A stretch of 44,001 nucleotides of DNA from Thiogranum sp. Its GTDB lineage: Bacteria; Pseudomonadota; Gammaproteobacteria; DSM-19610. The position numbers and the translations under genes are program-made. Positions 7,186 through 16,071 of this stretch are shown here, piece by piece. The stretch lies in contig JASBSS010000037.1 in NCBI GenBank assembly GCA_030148805.1, positions 1 through 44,001 of the forward strand, written 5' to 3'. Positions within the stretch are counted from its first letter, which is position 1. Every line of letters begins with the position of its first letter. Under the pieces are notes generated by a model. It was not told the origin of the DNA and ran no database searches. It was given only the letters and a program-made list of their open reading frames with translations.

Positions 7186-8508
7186 ATGCGTTACACATCC
7201 TCTCCGCGCGGGCGGCGTTGCCTGATCGGATTCATGCTGACATGGTTGGCGGCGTCGGCAAACGCTGCGCCAGCAGCCGATGACGGTGATCCATTCGGTG
7301 ACAGCCAGCAACTTACGCCGACGGGCCTGGTAGACGCCGTCCTGGCACGAAATCCGGGTATCAAGGCCCTGGAGGCGGCCGCCCAGGCGGCGGAGTTCCG
7401 GATCGCACCGGCCGGTGCCCTCGATGATCCCAGCCTGAGCTACAACGCGGCGCCTGAGACCGCCGGCGGACCCCGGGGGCTGCAGCAGCGATTCGAGCTC
7501 AGCCAGCCGCTCCCATGGCCGGGCAAGCTGGCCTTGCGCGAAGAAGCCGCGCGCCAGCGGGCCGCGGCTGCGACCGAGGATATCGACGAGCTACGCCTGC
7601 GGGTGGCCGCGGCGGCGAAGTCCTTGTCCGCAGAATGGGCCTACGTGCACCGGGCGCTGGCGATCAACCGCGAACACCAGGTGCTGTTGCAGGAGCTGCG
7701 CCGCGTCGCCGAAACCCGCTATGCAGCGGGACGCGCCGGGCAGCAGGACGCACTGCAGGCCGAAGTGGCCCGGGCCCGCCTGGTGGCCGTGGCGATTACG
7801 CTTGAGCGCCGTCGGCGCGAGGTTCAGGCGCGCATCAATGCGCTGTTGAACCGCCCGGCACAAAGCCACGTACCACCGCCGGCGGACTTGTCCGAGCCAA
7901 AGCCCCTGCCACCCCTGTCCGCGTTGCAACAAAACGCCGCGCACGACCACCCCGGGCTGGCCCGGGTGCGCGTGCGCATCGCCGAGGCGCAGGCACAACA
8001 AGAACTGGCCGAAAAAGATTTTTATCCCGATTTCCGGGTGATGGCCGGCTACAACAGCCTCTGGGACAACCCGGACAAACGCTGGACCGTTGGCGTCGGG
8101 ATCAATCTGCCTCTCGACTTCGGCAACAAACGCTCCGGCACCCTCGACGCCGCCCGCGCCGAACTGATGCGCAGCCGCTGGCAGCTGACCGATCGCGAGG
8201 CGCAGCTACTGGGCGAACTCGAGGCAGCCAGGGCTGGGGTCGAGGAGGCCGCGTCCGTGATCGCCATCTACCGGACCCGCCTGCTGCCCCTCAGCGAAGA
8301 CAATCTTGCCGCCGCCCGGGCCGACTATCGTGCCGGAGCCGGCGCTTTCCTCAACGTCATAGATGCCGAGCGCGAGCAGCTGCGCACCGAGGACGAATTG
8401 GCGCGGGCCCGTGCCGATTATCTGCGTCGTCTAGCGGAACTGGAGCGCTGGGTGGGTACCCCCCTTTTGGACACCGCGTCGTTCACACCGCCGGAGGCTA
8501 AACCATGA
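7186..8508 (+). CDS. cusC: TolC-family outer-membrane channel of a Cus-type efflux system
   Basis: A 440-residue outer-membrane efflux protein (OEP/TolC fold) that would carry metal across the outer membrane. A signal peptide ends around ASANAAPA. Two repeats of long amphipathic helices are visible (LEAAAQAAEFRIAPAGALDD, ALREEAARQRAAAATEDIDE; later ARAELMRSRWQLTDREAQLL), with the typical SYNAAPE and LPLDFGNKRSG strands. The ATG at 7186 follows GAAGG; a GTG at 7177 is in frame but has no better site. The stop overlaps the next start (ATGA), so the three efflux genes are translationally coupled. The symbol reflects operon context with CusB/CusA-type proteins. Confidence 0.85.
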   Translation: MRYTSSPRGRRCLIGFMLTWLAASANAAPAADDGDPFGDSQQLTPTGLVDAVLARNPGIKALEAAAQAAEFRIAPAGALDDPSLSYNAAPETAGGPRGLQQRFELSQPLPWPGKLALREEAARQRAAAATEDIDELRLRVAAAAKSLSAEWAYVHRALAINREHQVLLQELRRVAETRYAAGRAGQQDALQAEVARARLVAVAITLERRRREVQARINALLNRPAQSHVPPPADLSEPKPLPPLSALQQNAAHDHPGLARVRVRIAEAQAQQELAEKDFYPDFRVMAGYNSLWDNPDKRWTVGVGINLPLDFGNKRSGTLDAARAELMRSRWQLTDREAQLLGELEAARAGVEEAASVIAIYRTRLLPLSEDNLAAARADYRAGAGAFLNVIDAEREQLRTEDELARARADYLRRLAELERWVGTPLLDTASFTPPEAKP

Positions 8509-10403
8509 ACCGTATTTTGCTTTTCGTACTTTTCGCCATTGCCCTGCTGGGAGTCGGGGTGTTCATCGGGCTTCGGATGCAGCCTGCGGATATGACTGCT
8601 GCCACTGCGGCCGCGCCACCCGGCCTGCAACCCCAGTATCGCTCCGGCCCTTTCAAGGTCGGCGTGGCAGTCCAGCCCGAGACGCCCCAGGTGGGCGACA
8701 ACCGCCTGCGCATGGTTCTGCAAACACCAGCCGGCGATCTGGTTCGCGGCGCGTCCGTGCGCGCGGTGGCGGAAATGCCGGCCATGGGCACCATGCCCGC
8801 CATGCAGGCACCGGCGGAGATGGCTGAGGTCGAACCCGGCATCTACGAGGGTGCCTTTGACCTTTCGATGGAAGGCAGCTGGCCGCTGACGCTGGCGATC
8901 GGTAAACCCGAGTTGGGCGAGACGCGCATCACACTCGACATGGCCACGGGTCGTACCGGACTTGAGCTTTCCTCAGGGGGTACGCCCCTGCAATCGGATT
9001 CCGCAGGGTCCATGGCGAGCGCCGCTGAGAAATTGCCCTATCGCAGCGGACCATACCGTCTCGACGTACAGGTCGAACCCCAAACCCCCCGAGTCGGCGA
9101 GAACACGCTCACTATTCGCCTGCAGAACGAGGACGGTGCGCCGGTCACGGGGGCAGCCTTCCGGGCCGTGGCCACCATGCCCGCCATGGGCACGATGCCC
9201 GAGATGAACGCACCGGCGGAGATGAACGAGGTCGAACCCGGCCTGTATGAAGGTACCTTCGAACCCTCCATGGAGGGCAGCTGGCCGCTGAGCCTCACGA
9301 TACGGGCCCCGGGTATGCCCGAGCGTCACGTGAGCTTCGATCTGGCCACGGGCCGCAAAGGCCTGCAGCCGGCCTCGGGCGTAATTCGTGCCGGCGGCGG
9401 GTCCCTGCAAGCCATGGAGGAGGCTCCGCCCGGTACCGTGACCCTGGACCCGGCCCGTCGTCAGCTCATCGGCGTGAAGACCGCCGAGGCGCAGGTGAGC
9501 GATCTGACCCGCACGATCCGCGCCGTGGGCCGGGTGACCTACGACGAAACGCGGCTCGCCGACGTCACTCTCAAGTTCGACGCCTGGATCGGCGAGCTGT
9601 ATGTCGATTACATCGGCGCGCCGGTCAAACAAGGCCAGAAGCTGTTCACGGTCTACGGCCCGGAGCTGCTGGCCGCCCAGCAGGAGTACCTGGAACTCAA
9701 GGCCCGCGCCGGACGCAGCGAGGCCACCGGTACCCTGCTGGCGGCGGCGCGCAAGCGCCTCGCCCTCTGGGACTTGACGGCAACCGAGATCCAAGCCCTG
9801 AAACGCCGTGGGGCACCCTTCGATTACGTGGCGTTCCATGCGCCCATCAGCGGCACCGTGGTGACCAAGAACGTGGTCGAAGGCACGGCCCACAAGGCGG
9901 GCACGACCCTGATGCGAATCGCCGATCTGTCGCGCGTCTGGGTCGAAGCGGATGTGTACGAGTCCGAGCTGGCGCTGGTGCAACCCGGCATGCCGGTCAC
10001 GGTGCGCCTGCCCTACCTGCCGGGGCGGACCTTCGCGGGCAAGGTGGATTACCTCTATCCGTACCTGGAAGGCCAGAGCCGCACGGGGCGCATCCGTATC
10101 GTGCTCGACAATCCCGACGGTGTGCTCAAGCCCGACATGTACGCGGAAGTGAAGCTCGCGGCCGACCTCGGAGAACGGCTCACGGTGCCAGAGGAGGCGG
10201 TGATCATCTCTGGGGAAACGCGCGTGGTGTTCGAGGATCTCGGTGGCGGGCGGCTCGCCCCGCGCATCGTCCAGACCGGCCAGCGCGCCGACGGGCGCAT
10301 CGAGATCCTGCGCGGTCTCGAGCCCGGTGACCGAGTGGTGACGTCCGGCAATTTTCTGATCGCATCCGAAAGCCGGCTCAAAGCGGGGATTAAACAATGG
10401 TGA
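8505..10403 (+). CDS. cusB: CusB-type RND periplasmic adaptor with two N-terminal YtkA/FixH-like repeats
   Basis: A 632-residue membrane-fusion protein linking the RND pump to the TolC channel. An N-terminal anchor helix comes first. Two tandem Ig-like domains of YtkA/FixH character follow (about residues 45-150 and 175-285), each with YRSGP, EMPAMGTMP or TMPAMGTMP, a PAEM-EVEPG motif and SMEGSWPL. The adaptor proper starts near 310 (GTVTLDPARRQLIGVKT), with barrel-sandwich pieces (KFDAWIGELYVDY, APISGTVV) and a C-terminal membrane-proximal domain. Typical CusB proteins lack this double module, so the protein is about 200 residues longer than usual. The Met-rich loops could bind Cu(I)/Ag(I), by inference. 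It overlaps both neighbours. Confidence 0.88.
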   Translation: MNRILLFVLFAIALLGVGVFIGLRMQPADMTAATAAAPPGLQPQYRSGPFKVGVAVQPETPQVGDNRLRMVLQTPAGDLVRGASVRAVAEMPAMGTMPAMQAPAEMAEVEPGIYEGAFDLSMEGSWPLTLAIGKPELGETRITLDMATGRTGLELSSGGTPLQSDSAGSMASAAEKLPYRSGPYRLDVQVEPQTPRVGENTLTIRLQNEDGAPVTGAAFRAVATMPAMGTMPEMNAPAEMNEVEPGLYEGTFEPSMEGSWPLSLTIRAPGMPERHVSFDLATGRKGLQPASGVIRAGGGSLQAMEEAPPGTVTLDPARRQLIGVKTAEAQVSDLTRTIRAVGRVTYDETRLADVTLKFDAWIGELYVDYIGAPVKQGQKLFTVYGPELLAAQQEYLELKARAGRSEATGTLLAAARKRLALWDLTATEIQALKRRGAPFDYVAFHAPISGTVVTKNVVEGTAHKAGTTLMRIADLSRVWVEADVYESELALVQPGMPVTVRLPYLPGRTFAGKVDYLYPYLEGQSRTGRIRIVLDNPDGVLKPDMYAEVKLAADLGERLTVPEEAVIISGETRVVFEDLGGGRLAPRIVQTGQRADGRIEILRGLEPGDRVVTSGNFLIASESRLKAGIKQW

Positions 10404-13400
10404 ACCAACTACAGAGGCAAGGTCCCCACGTCCCGCCCCCGGAAGGCGAATCCATCGGCTGGCTGCAACGTCTGATCGCCTACTGCGCGCGCAACCCGCT
10501 GCTGACCCTGGTGGCCGTTGCGGCGCTGGCCTTCGGCGGCTACCGGGCATTGATCAATGCCCCGCTGGATGCCATTCCGGATCTCTCTGACGTGCAGGTG
10601 ATCATCTTCACCGAATGGCCCGGGCGCAGCCCGGACCTGGTGGAGGACCAGATCACCTATCCGCTCACGACCACGTTGCTCGCCGCGCCGGGCGTGAACT
10701 ATGTGCGCGGCCAGAGCTTCTTCGGGCTGTCCTTCGTTTATGTCATCTTCGACGACGGCGTGGACATGTACTGGGCGCGCTCGCGCGTGCTCGAGTACTT
10801 GAACAGTGCCACGGCCGATCTGCCCGAGGGCGTCAACCCGACCCTCGGGCCCGACGCCACCGGCGTGGGCTGGGTCTATCAATACGCACTCAAGGACACC
10901 TCCGGCAACCACAGCCTGGACGAGCTGCGCGCCTTGCAGGACTTCAACCTGCGCTACGCCTTCGAGGCGGTGGAAGGCGTCTCCGAGGTCGCGTCGATCG
11001 GAGGCTACGAGCGCGAGTACCAGATCAGCCTCGACCCTAACAAGCTGGCCTCCTTCGACATCCCGCTGCAACGGGTCATCGCCGCCGTGCGCGACTCCAA
11101 CAACGACGTCGGCGGGCGCATTCTCGAGGTCGCGGGCCACGAGCAGTTCATCCGCGGCCGTGGCTACGTGCGTTCGGTTACCGATCTGGAAAAGGTCGTG
11201 CTCAAGACCACCGCCGGCGGCGTCCCTGTCACGATCAAGGATGTAGGCGTGGTCGCCCTGGGACCCGCCATGCAGCGCGGTCAGGCCGAGCTCGACGGCC
11301 AGGGCGTGACCGTCGGGGGCGTCGTGGTGATGCGCTACGGCGAGAACGCCCTGGCGGTGATCGACCGGATCAAACAGCGCATGGCGGAGATCAAGCCGGG
11401 CCTGCCTGAGGGCGTGGAGATCGTGCCGGTCTACGACCGCTCGACCCTGATCAAGCAGGCCATCGATACCTTGCAGAAGACCCTGATCGAGGAAATGATC
11501 ATCGTCTCCCTGGTGATCGTGATCTTCCTGCTGCATGTGCGCTCGACACTGGTGGCGGTGATCACTCTCCCTGTTGCAGTGCTGCTTGCGTTCATCCCCA
11601 TGTCCTACCAGGGCCTGACTGCCAACATCATGTCACTGGGCGGCATCGCGGTGGCCATCGGTGCCATGGTGGACGCGGCCATCGTTATCATCGAAAACGT
11701 GCACAAGCGGCTGAACCGATGGCAGGCCGACGACGCCGACCCGGAAGAGAAAGCGAAGTCGCGCACGGACGTGATCATCGAGGCCATGCAGCAGGTGGGG
11801 CCGAGTATCTTCTTCTCGCTGCTGATCATCACCGTCTCGTTCATGCCGGTGTTCGCGCTGGAGGGTACCGAGGGACGGTTGTTCAAACCGCTGGCCTTCA
11901 CCAAGACCTATTCCATGGGTTTCGCGGCCTTGCTGTCCATCACCCTGGTGCCGGCGTTGGCGGTGTGGTTGATTCGCGGCAAGATCCGGGCCGACCGCAG
12001 CAAACTCAATCAATGGTTGGTGGCCGGTTACCGGCCCATCGTGCGCCTGGCGGTCAAGCTGCGCTGGCTGGTGGTGGGCCTTGCGGTGGCGGCACTGGTG
12101 GTGACCGTGGTGCCGTTCAAATCCCTGGGCAATGAGTTCATGCCGCCCTTGAACGAGGGATCGATTCTGTACATGCCCACGGCCCTGCCCGGCATGTCCA
12201 TCACCGAAGCCACCCAGACCCTGCAGACCATGGATCGCATCATTGCTGGCATCCCGGAAGTGGAACGGGTGTTCGGCAAAATCGGACGCGCCACCAGCGC
12301 CACGGATCCGGCGCCGTTGTCCATGGTGGAGACCGTGGTGACCTTGAAACCGAAGGACCAATGGCGCGAGGGCCTCACCTGGGACGGCCTGATCCAGGAT
12401 ATGGACCAGAAGCTGCGTTTCCCCGGCATGCCCAACATCTTCTGGATGCCGATTCAGACGCGCACCGAGATGTTGGCTACCGGCATTCGTTCGGCACTGG
12501 GTATCAAGGTGTTCGGGCCGGATCTGAAGGCCATCCAGAAAACCGGGGTAGCCATCGAGGAAGCGCTGCAGGCCGATCCGCGCACGGCACCCTACACTCG
12601 CAGCGCCTTTGCCGAGCGCACCACCGGCGGCTACTTCCTCGACTTCACCGTCGATCGGGATGCCGCCGCGCGGTTCGGTCTCAACGTCGGCGATGTGGAG
12701 CGGGTGATCATGGCGGCGATGGGCGGTACGGTGGCCTCACAAACCGTGGAAGGTCGGGAGCGCTTCAACATCCTGGTGCGCTACGCGCGCGACTACCGCG
12801 ACAACATCGAGGCCCTAGAACGGGTACTGGTGCCGACGCCCACGGGTGCCCAGATTCCCATCACCCAGGTGGCCGACTTGGAGTTTCGCACCGGTCCGCC
12901 AGCCATTCGCAGCGAGGACGGCCAACTCGCCGGCTTCGTGTTCGTGGACGTCAAGCCGGATATCGGCATCGCCGACTACGTGGAGCTGGCGAAGCAGGTG
13001 GTCGCCGATCGCGTCGACATCCCGGCCGGCTATCGCCTGGCCTGGGCGGGGCAGTTCAAGTACTTCGAGCGGGCCAAGGCCAAGCTGAAGATCCTGGTGC
13101 CGCTGGCGGTGTTCCTGATCTTCTTCATGCTGTTCATGCACCGCGGCTCGCTGATCGAGACCCTGGTGGTCATGGTCAGTGTGCCCTTTTCCTTGGTCGG
13201 CGCCGTGTGGCTGTTGTGGCTGCTCGACTACAACCTGAGTGTGGCCGTCTGGGTCGGCATGATCGCCGTCGCCGGTCTCGCTGTGGAATTAGGGCTATTG
13301 ATGATGGTGTACCTGGACATCGCCTACCGCGACCGGGTGGCCGAGCAACGCCTCAGTACCCGCGCGGATTTAAATGCAGTGATCCAGTCCGGCGCCAGCC

Positions 13401-13639
13401 AACGCATTCGCCCCATGCTCATGACCGGCCTGGCGCTGTTCATGGGGTTGATTCCAATTATGTGGAGTACTGGCAGTGGGGCGGATGTGATGCAGCGCAT
13501 CGCCGCACCCATGGTCGGCGGGGTGATCTCCGCGCTGGTCATGGTGCTGATCGTCTTCCCGGCCGTGTTCGCCATCTGGCGCGGCCGCGGTCTGGCGAAA
13601 CAGCGTAACGTCCGTAACGGGCATCAACCTCCCGCCTGA
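10397..13639 (+). CDS. cusA: CusA-type heavy-metal efflux RND permease
   Basis: A 1080-residue inner-membrane proton-driven pump of the heavy-metal (CzcA/CusA) RND branch. Visible signatures are APLDAIPDLSDVQVI-type N-terminus, the first large periplasmic loop, the transmembrane block with GGIAVAIGAMVDAAIVIIEN, the porter segment MPNIFWMPIQTRTEML with ATGIRSALGIKVFGP, and the C-terminal AGLAVELGLLMMVYL and RPMLMTGLALFMGL. The Met-rich CusA-like context and the neighbouring CusF-like gene favour Cu/Ag over Zn/Co/Cd. The ATG lies 7 bases before the end of the cusB-like gene. A terminator begins within its last codons. Confidence 0.92.
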   Translation: MVNQLQRQGPHVPPPEGESIGWLQRLIAYCARNPLLTLVAVAALAFGGYRALINAPLDAIPDLSDVQVIIFTEWPGRSPDLVEDQITYPLTTTLLAAPGVNYVRGQSFFGLSFVYVIFDDGVDMYWARSRVLEYLNSATADLPEGVNPTLGPDATGVGWVYQYALKDTSGNHSLDELRALQDFNLRYAFEAVEGVSEVASIGGYEREYQISLDPNKLASFDIPLQRVIAAVRDSNNDVGGRILEVAGHEQFIRGRGYVRSVTDLEKVVLKTTAGGVPVTIKDVGVVALGPAMQRGQAELDGQGVTVGGVVVMRYGENALAVIDRIKQRMAEIKPGLPEGVEIVPVYDRSTLIKQAIDTLQKTLIEEMIIVSLVIVIFLLHVRSTLVAVITLPVAVLLAFIPMSYQGLTANIMSLGGIAVAIGAMVDAAIVIIENVHKRLNRWQADDADPEEKAKSRTDVIIEAMQQVGPSIFFSLLIITVSFMPVFALEGTEGRLFKPLAFTKTYSMGFAALLSITLVPALAVWLIRGKIRADRSKLNQWLVAGYRPIVRLAVKLRWLVVGLAVAALVVTVVPFKSLGNEFMPPLNEGSILYMPTALPGMSITEATQTLQTMDRIIAGIPEVERVFGKIGRATSATDPAPLSMVETVVTLKPKDQWREGLTWDGLIQDMDQKLRFPGMPNIFWMPIQTRTEMLATGIRSALGIKVFGPDLKAIQKTGVAIEEALQADPRTAPYTRSAFAERTTGGYFLDFTVDRDAAARFGLNVGDVERVIMAAMGGTVASQTVEGRERFNILVRYARDYRDNIEALERVLVPTPTGAQIPITQVADLEFRTGPPAIRSEDGQLAGFVFVDVKPDIGIADYVELAKQVVADRVDIPAGYRLAWAGQFKYFERAKAKLKILVPLAVFLIFFMLFMHRGSLIETLVVMVSVPFSLVGAVWLLWLLDYNLSVAVWVGMIAVAGLAVELGLLMMVYLDIAYRDRVAEQRLSTRADLNAVIQSGASQRIRPMLMTGLALFMGLIPIMWSTGSGADVMQRIAAPMVGGVISALVMVLIVFPAVFAIWRGRGLAKQRNVRNGHQPPA

Positions 13640-13655
13640 AGAGGGCGGGGTTTTT
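13630..13655 (+). terminator. Rho-independent terminator after the efflux operon
   Basis: CCCGCC (13631-13636), a short loop and GGCGGG (13644-13649), followed by GTTTTT. The hairpin overlaps the stop codon of the cusA-like gene (TGA 13637-13639), so the CusF-like gene downstream probably depends on readthrough or its own promoter. Confidence 0.75.
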
Positions 13656-13683
13656 CGTACCAACACAACGAAAGGAACCCACA

Positions 13684-14037
13684 ATGAACCGCAAAACATG
13701 TTTCACCCTGGTCGCCTCTATGATGCTCGCCGGCAGTGCCGGCGCGCTATCCATCCCTGCGCTCGCCGCGCCCGGCGGCGTGGAAGACACAGCCGCTGGG
13801 GCCGTCGAACGCCACAACGGTGCAGGCGAAGTCACCAACATCGACCGCGACGCCGGTCGTATCGAACTCAAGCATGGGCCGATCCAAAGCCTCGGTTGGC
13901 CGGCGATGCGCATGGCGTTTCGCGTGACCGATCCCAAGCTGCTCGATGGGATCGAGACGGGCCAGCGCGTGCGCTTCACGCTCAGCCGATCACCCGATGG
14001 CAGCTTGAAGATATCCGAACTGGCGCCAGGAAACTGA
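13684..14037 (+). CDS. cusF: CusF-like periplasmic Cu(I)/Ag(I)-binding protein
   Basis: A 117-residue exported protein with a signal peptide ending near ALAAPGG and a CusF OB-fold. The metal site of CusF (His, Trp, two Met) is present: H64, W72, M75 and M77 in the motifs LKHGPI and LGWPAMRMAF. CusF hands Cu(I)/Ag(I) to the adaptor of the tripartite pump in the periplasm. It lies 44 bases after the permease, beyond the terminator, with AAAGGAA before the ATG. Confidence 0.88.
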   Translation: MNRKTCFTLVASMMLAGSAGALSIPALAAPGGVEDTAAGAVERHNGAGEVTNIDRDAGRIELKHGPIQSLGWPAMRMAFRVTDPKLLDGIETGQRVRFTLSRSPDGSLKISELAPGN

Positions 14038-14164
14038 GACGGCCTGCGACAGTGATCCACATTGGACAAGCCCCGGCGCCCGCAGTGGCCGGGGTCCCGT
14101 GGTCACGGATGACCGCCGTAAACAACCGAGCCCACTCCGGGCTCAGCAGTAGGAGGGAAGTATC

Positions 14165-14467
14165 ATGAAAACGATCATTCACTCGGCTTCCATGATCGTA
14201 TTGACAGCGGCCATTGGCCTCGGAATGACGACGCCCGGTTACGCGGGCGCACCGATGGTCGTGGCGCAAGCTGACAGCGATTACAGCACAGCGAACCGAA
14301 GCGGATGTCGCCACCCGGATCGGTCAAAATGCAGGCGCGTGATTCATCAGCCGAAGCAGACCACTCAGCCGGTGCAGGAAAAGCGGCAGTCGGCGGAGCC
14401 CCGCACCGAGGGGACGCGGCGCTGTTTGAAAGGCATTCAGCCGCATCGCTCGCCCCGCAGGTGTTGA
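14165..14467 (+). CDS. Small exported protein of unknown function, possibly frameshifted
   Basis: A 100-residue open frame with a strong site (AGGAGGGAAG before the ATG) and a credible signal peptide (MKTIIHSASMIVLTAAIGLG, cleavage near YAGA). After about residue 40 the composition becomes odd (many Arg, Cys and Gln). Another frame across 14283-14475 reads more naturally (EPKRMSPPGSVKMQARDSSA), so a frameshift near 14285 is possible. No family is recognised. Confidence 0.4.
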   Translation: MKTIIHSASMIVLTAAIGLGMTTPGYAGAPMVVAQADSDYSTANRSGCRHPDRSKCRRVIHQPKQTTQPVQEKRQSAEPRTEGTRRCLKGIQPHRSPRRC

Positions 14468-14653
14468 GCGCATAACGCCTGCCTTACAGGCGCGCACCTC
14501 ATCCGGCCCTGTCTGCTCCACGGAATCGGGTATGGAACGTTTCGACCCGCTTGGTGGCGCAGACGGCCGCGTTCGTCATGGCTTTTCGGCGAGATGGTGT
14601 GCAAAAGGAGACAACTGTCGTAATCCCGGAACTGAGCAACTTGGAGGTGCACA

Positions 14654-15301
14654 ATGAAACGCTACCAGTCACTATTTATGAGAATACCGCTCATTGCGTC
14701 AATCGCGGGCGTGATCTACCTTGTCACGCCCGTCACCGTCATGGGGCAGAGGATGGGCGGAGAGGGCATGCGCGAGATGATGCAGCGCATGATGGGCGAT
14801 GTGCTGCCGCCCGGTATCGACCCGGCGCAGTTGCCAGCGCCGACATCCAAAGGCGCAAGGCTGCTCGGTCGCTACTGCATGCAGTGTCACAATCTGCCCG
14901 GACCCGGTATGCACACGGCGCAAGAATGGCCAGCGGTGGTGGCGCGTATGAACCAACGCATGCAGATGATGAGCGGTCACGGTATGATGATGGGGCAGGT
15001 CGAGGCCCCTTCCGCGAATGAGCTCCAGTCGCTTCTCGATTATCTGCAAGCCCATGCGCAGCGGCCCATCGATCCGACCCGGTATCCGGAACTGGCGACA
15101 GCCTGGGGTCGAGCTTTCCAGACGACGTGCGCGCAGTGTCACGCGCTTCCCGATCCGAAGCAACATTCGGCGAACGAATGGCCCGGCGTGGTGGCGCGCA
15201 TGCAGCAGAATATGCGCACGATGGGCAAGCCTGTCCCGGACGAGAAAGCGCTCGGCGAGATTATCGGATTCCTGCAACGCAATGCGCGTCAGCCGGAGTG
15301 A
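14654..15301 (+). CDS. Exported dihaem cytochrome c with Met/His-rich linker
   Basis: A 215-residue periplasmic protein with an N-terminal hydrophobic signal and two c-type haem sites, CMQCH (C75, C78, H79) and CAQCH (C159, C162, H163). The two halves are homologous: each has a CxxCH, a Q/N-EWP motif (AQEWPAVVARM, ANEWPGVVARM) and an LLDYL or IIGFL helix. Before and between the haems are Met-rich runs (GMREMMQRMMG; NQRMQMMSGHGMMMGQ). I infer a copper-associated electron carrier from its place next to the Cus-type genes; its partner is unknown. GGAGG precedes the ATG. Confidence 0.8.
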   Translation: MKRYQSLFMRIPLIASIAGVIYLVTPVTVMGQRMGGEGMREMMQRMMGDVLPPGIDPAQLPAPTSKGARLLGRYCMQCHNLPGPGMHTAQEWPAVVARMNQRMQMMSGHGMMMGQVEAPSANELQSLLDYLQAHAQRPIDPTRYPELATAWGRAFQTTCAQCHALPDPKQHSANEWPGVVARMQQNMRTMGKPVPDEKALGEIIGFLQRNARQPE

Positions 15302-15384
15302 TTGACTACCCTTCTCTTCGGGCTCGATTTGAATAGGGAAAGCAATCCGCAACAGGGTGTCAAGGGTCATGAAATTGCCGATGA

Positions 15385-15582
15385 GTGACCACGGGGCTTA
15401 GCTACACGATCTACAGCGAGATCGCCAACGTGCGCATCAAGGGGACCTGGGGCTATACGGACTTGATGCCTATCGTTCCCGTCGTCGAGACCGGAGGGAC
15501 GCCATTTCTGCAATGGCTATTGATCCCGCCGATCCTTTTGGCGCTGATGCGCGTGCTAAGACGAGCGCAACTCCCCGTCTAA
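15385..15582 (+). pseudogene. Fragment of a small membrane protein
   Basis: A 65-residue frame with GTG as first codon directly after an in-frame TGA. It reads like the middle and end of a short hydrophobic protein (YTIYSEIANVRIKGTWGYTD, then FLQWLLIPPILLALMRVLRR). Relatives that I remember begin with a signal-like segment that is absent here, so a 5' truncation is likely. There is no clear ribosome site. Confidence 0.4.
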
Positions 15583-15861
15583 GTGGAAGGCCTGGCAAGC
15601 TGAGAAGCTTCTTGCCAGTGCTTTTGCTGTTCAGCCTGATAGCCTTGTAGACGGACTCGTACGACGGGACCTGCGCCGTTGGGGCGGAGGCCGGGAGAGT
15701 TATTTCGTTTACCATTACGCGAAGAAAGCGGCGATACCGCTCGTGGTGCTGACATGGGTGGTCCTGTCACTGCCATTCAGCCTGCATCCGGCGTTTGTGA
15801 TCCTTCCCTTCGCCACGCTGTTCGCGCTTGCCGTGGCAGTGACTAGTACGTTCAGAAATAT
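15560..15861 (+). pseudogene. Copy 1 of a two-helix membrane protein fragment
   Basis: The frame is open from 15560 with no good start codon: KWKAWQAEKLLASAFAVQP, then LVDGLVRRDLRRWGGGRESY, YHYAKKAAIPLVVLTWVV and FVILPFATLFALAVAVTSTF. It predicts a basic N-terminal part and two membrane helices. Homology to copy 2 ends at 15861, after which the frame drifts into AT-rich sequence to 16048. The ancestral protein is unrecognised. Confidence 0.5.
15618..15861 (+). repeat. Direct repeat, left copy, flanking the second HipBA-like pair
   Basis: About 244 bp with strong similarity (long identical stretches such as TTACGCGAAGAAAGCGGCGA and ATCCTTCCCTTCGCCACGCT) to 17742-17995, in the same orientation. 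It encodes copy 1 of the membrane-protein fragment. The two copies bracket the genes at 16072-17699. Confidence 0.8.
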
Positions 15862-16014
15862 CTCTGAACAGGGGGGAACTCCACCGTCCGTCGGCAAACG
15901 TATCCACAACTCAATGGGAATGTTAACGATTCTGAACATAAAATCATTTAGAGTACAGAATAACGAACATAAAGTTTATTGGTTGGCTAGTGAATCGATC
16001 AAGAATAATTGCTT

Positions 16015-16038
16015 TAGCGTCCATTATTATATACGCTA
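16015..16038 (+). promoter_or_regulatory. Possible operator before the second antitoxin gene
   Basis: TAGCGT (16015-16020) and ACGCTA (16033-16038) form an inverted repeat with a 12-bp AT-rich spacer, 34 bases before the antitoxin start. Autoregulation by the HTH protein downstream is plausible but rests on one short dyad. Confidence 0.3.
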
Positions 16039-16071
16039 TATACAGTAGTGATTACAAAGATGGACGTAAAT

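Noticed and set aside
8973-10550. A 525-codon minus-strand frame across the CusB-like gene, and 375- and 415-codon frames across the CusA-like gene
   Set aside because: They are antisense or out-of-frame shadows in GC-rich coding sequence. The cusB- and cusA-like proteins on the plus strand carry all family motifs; the shadows have none.
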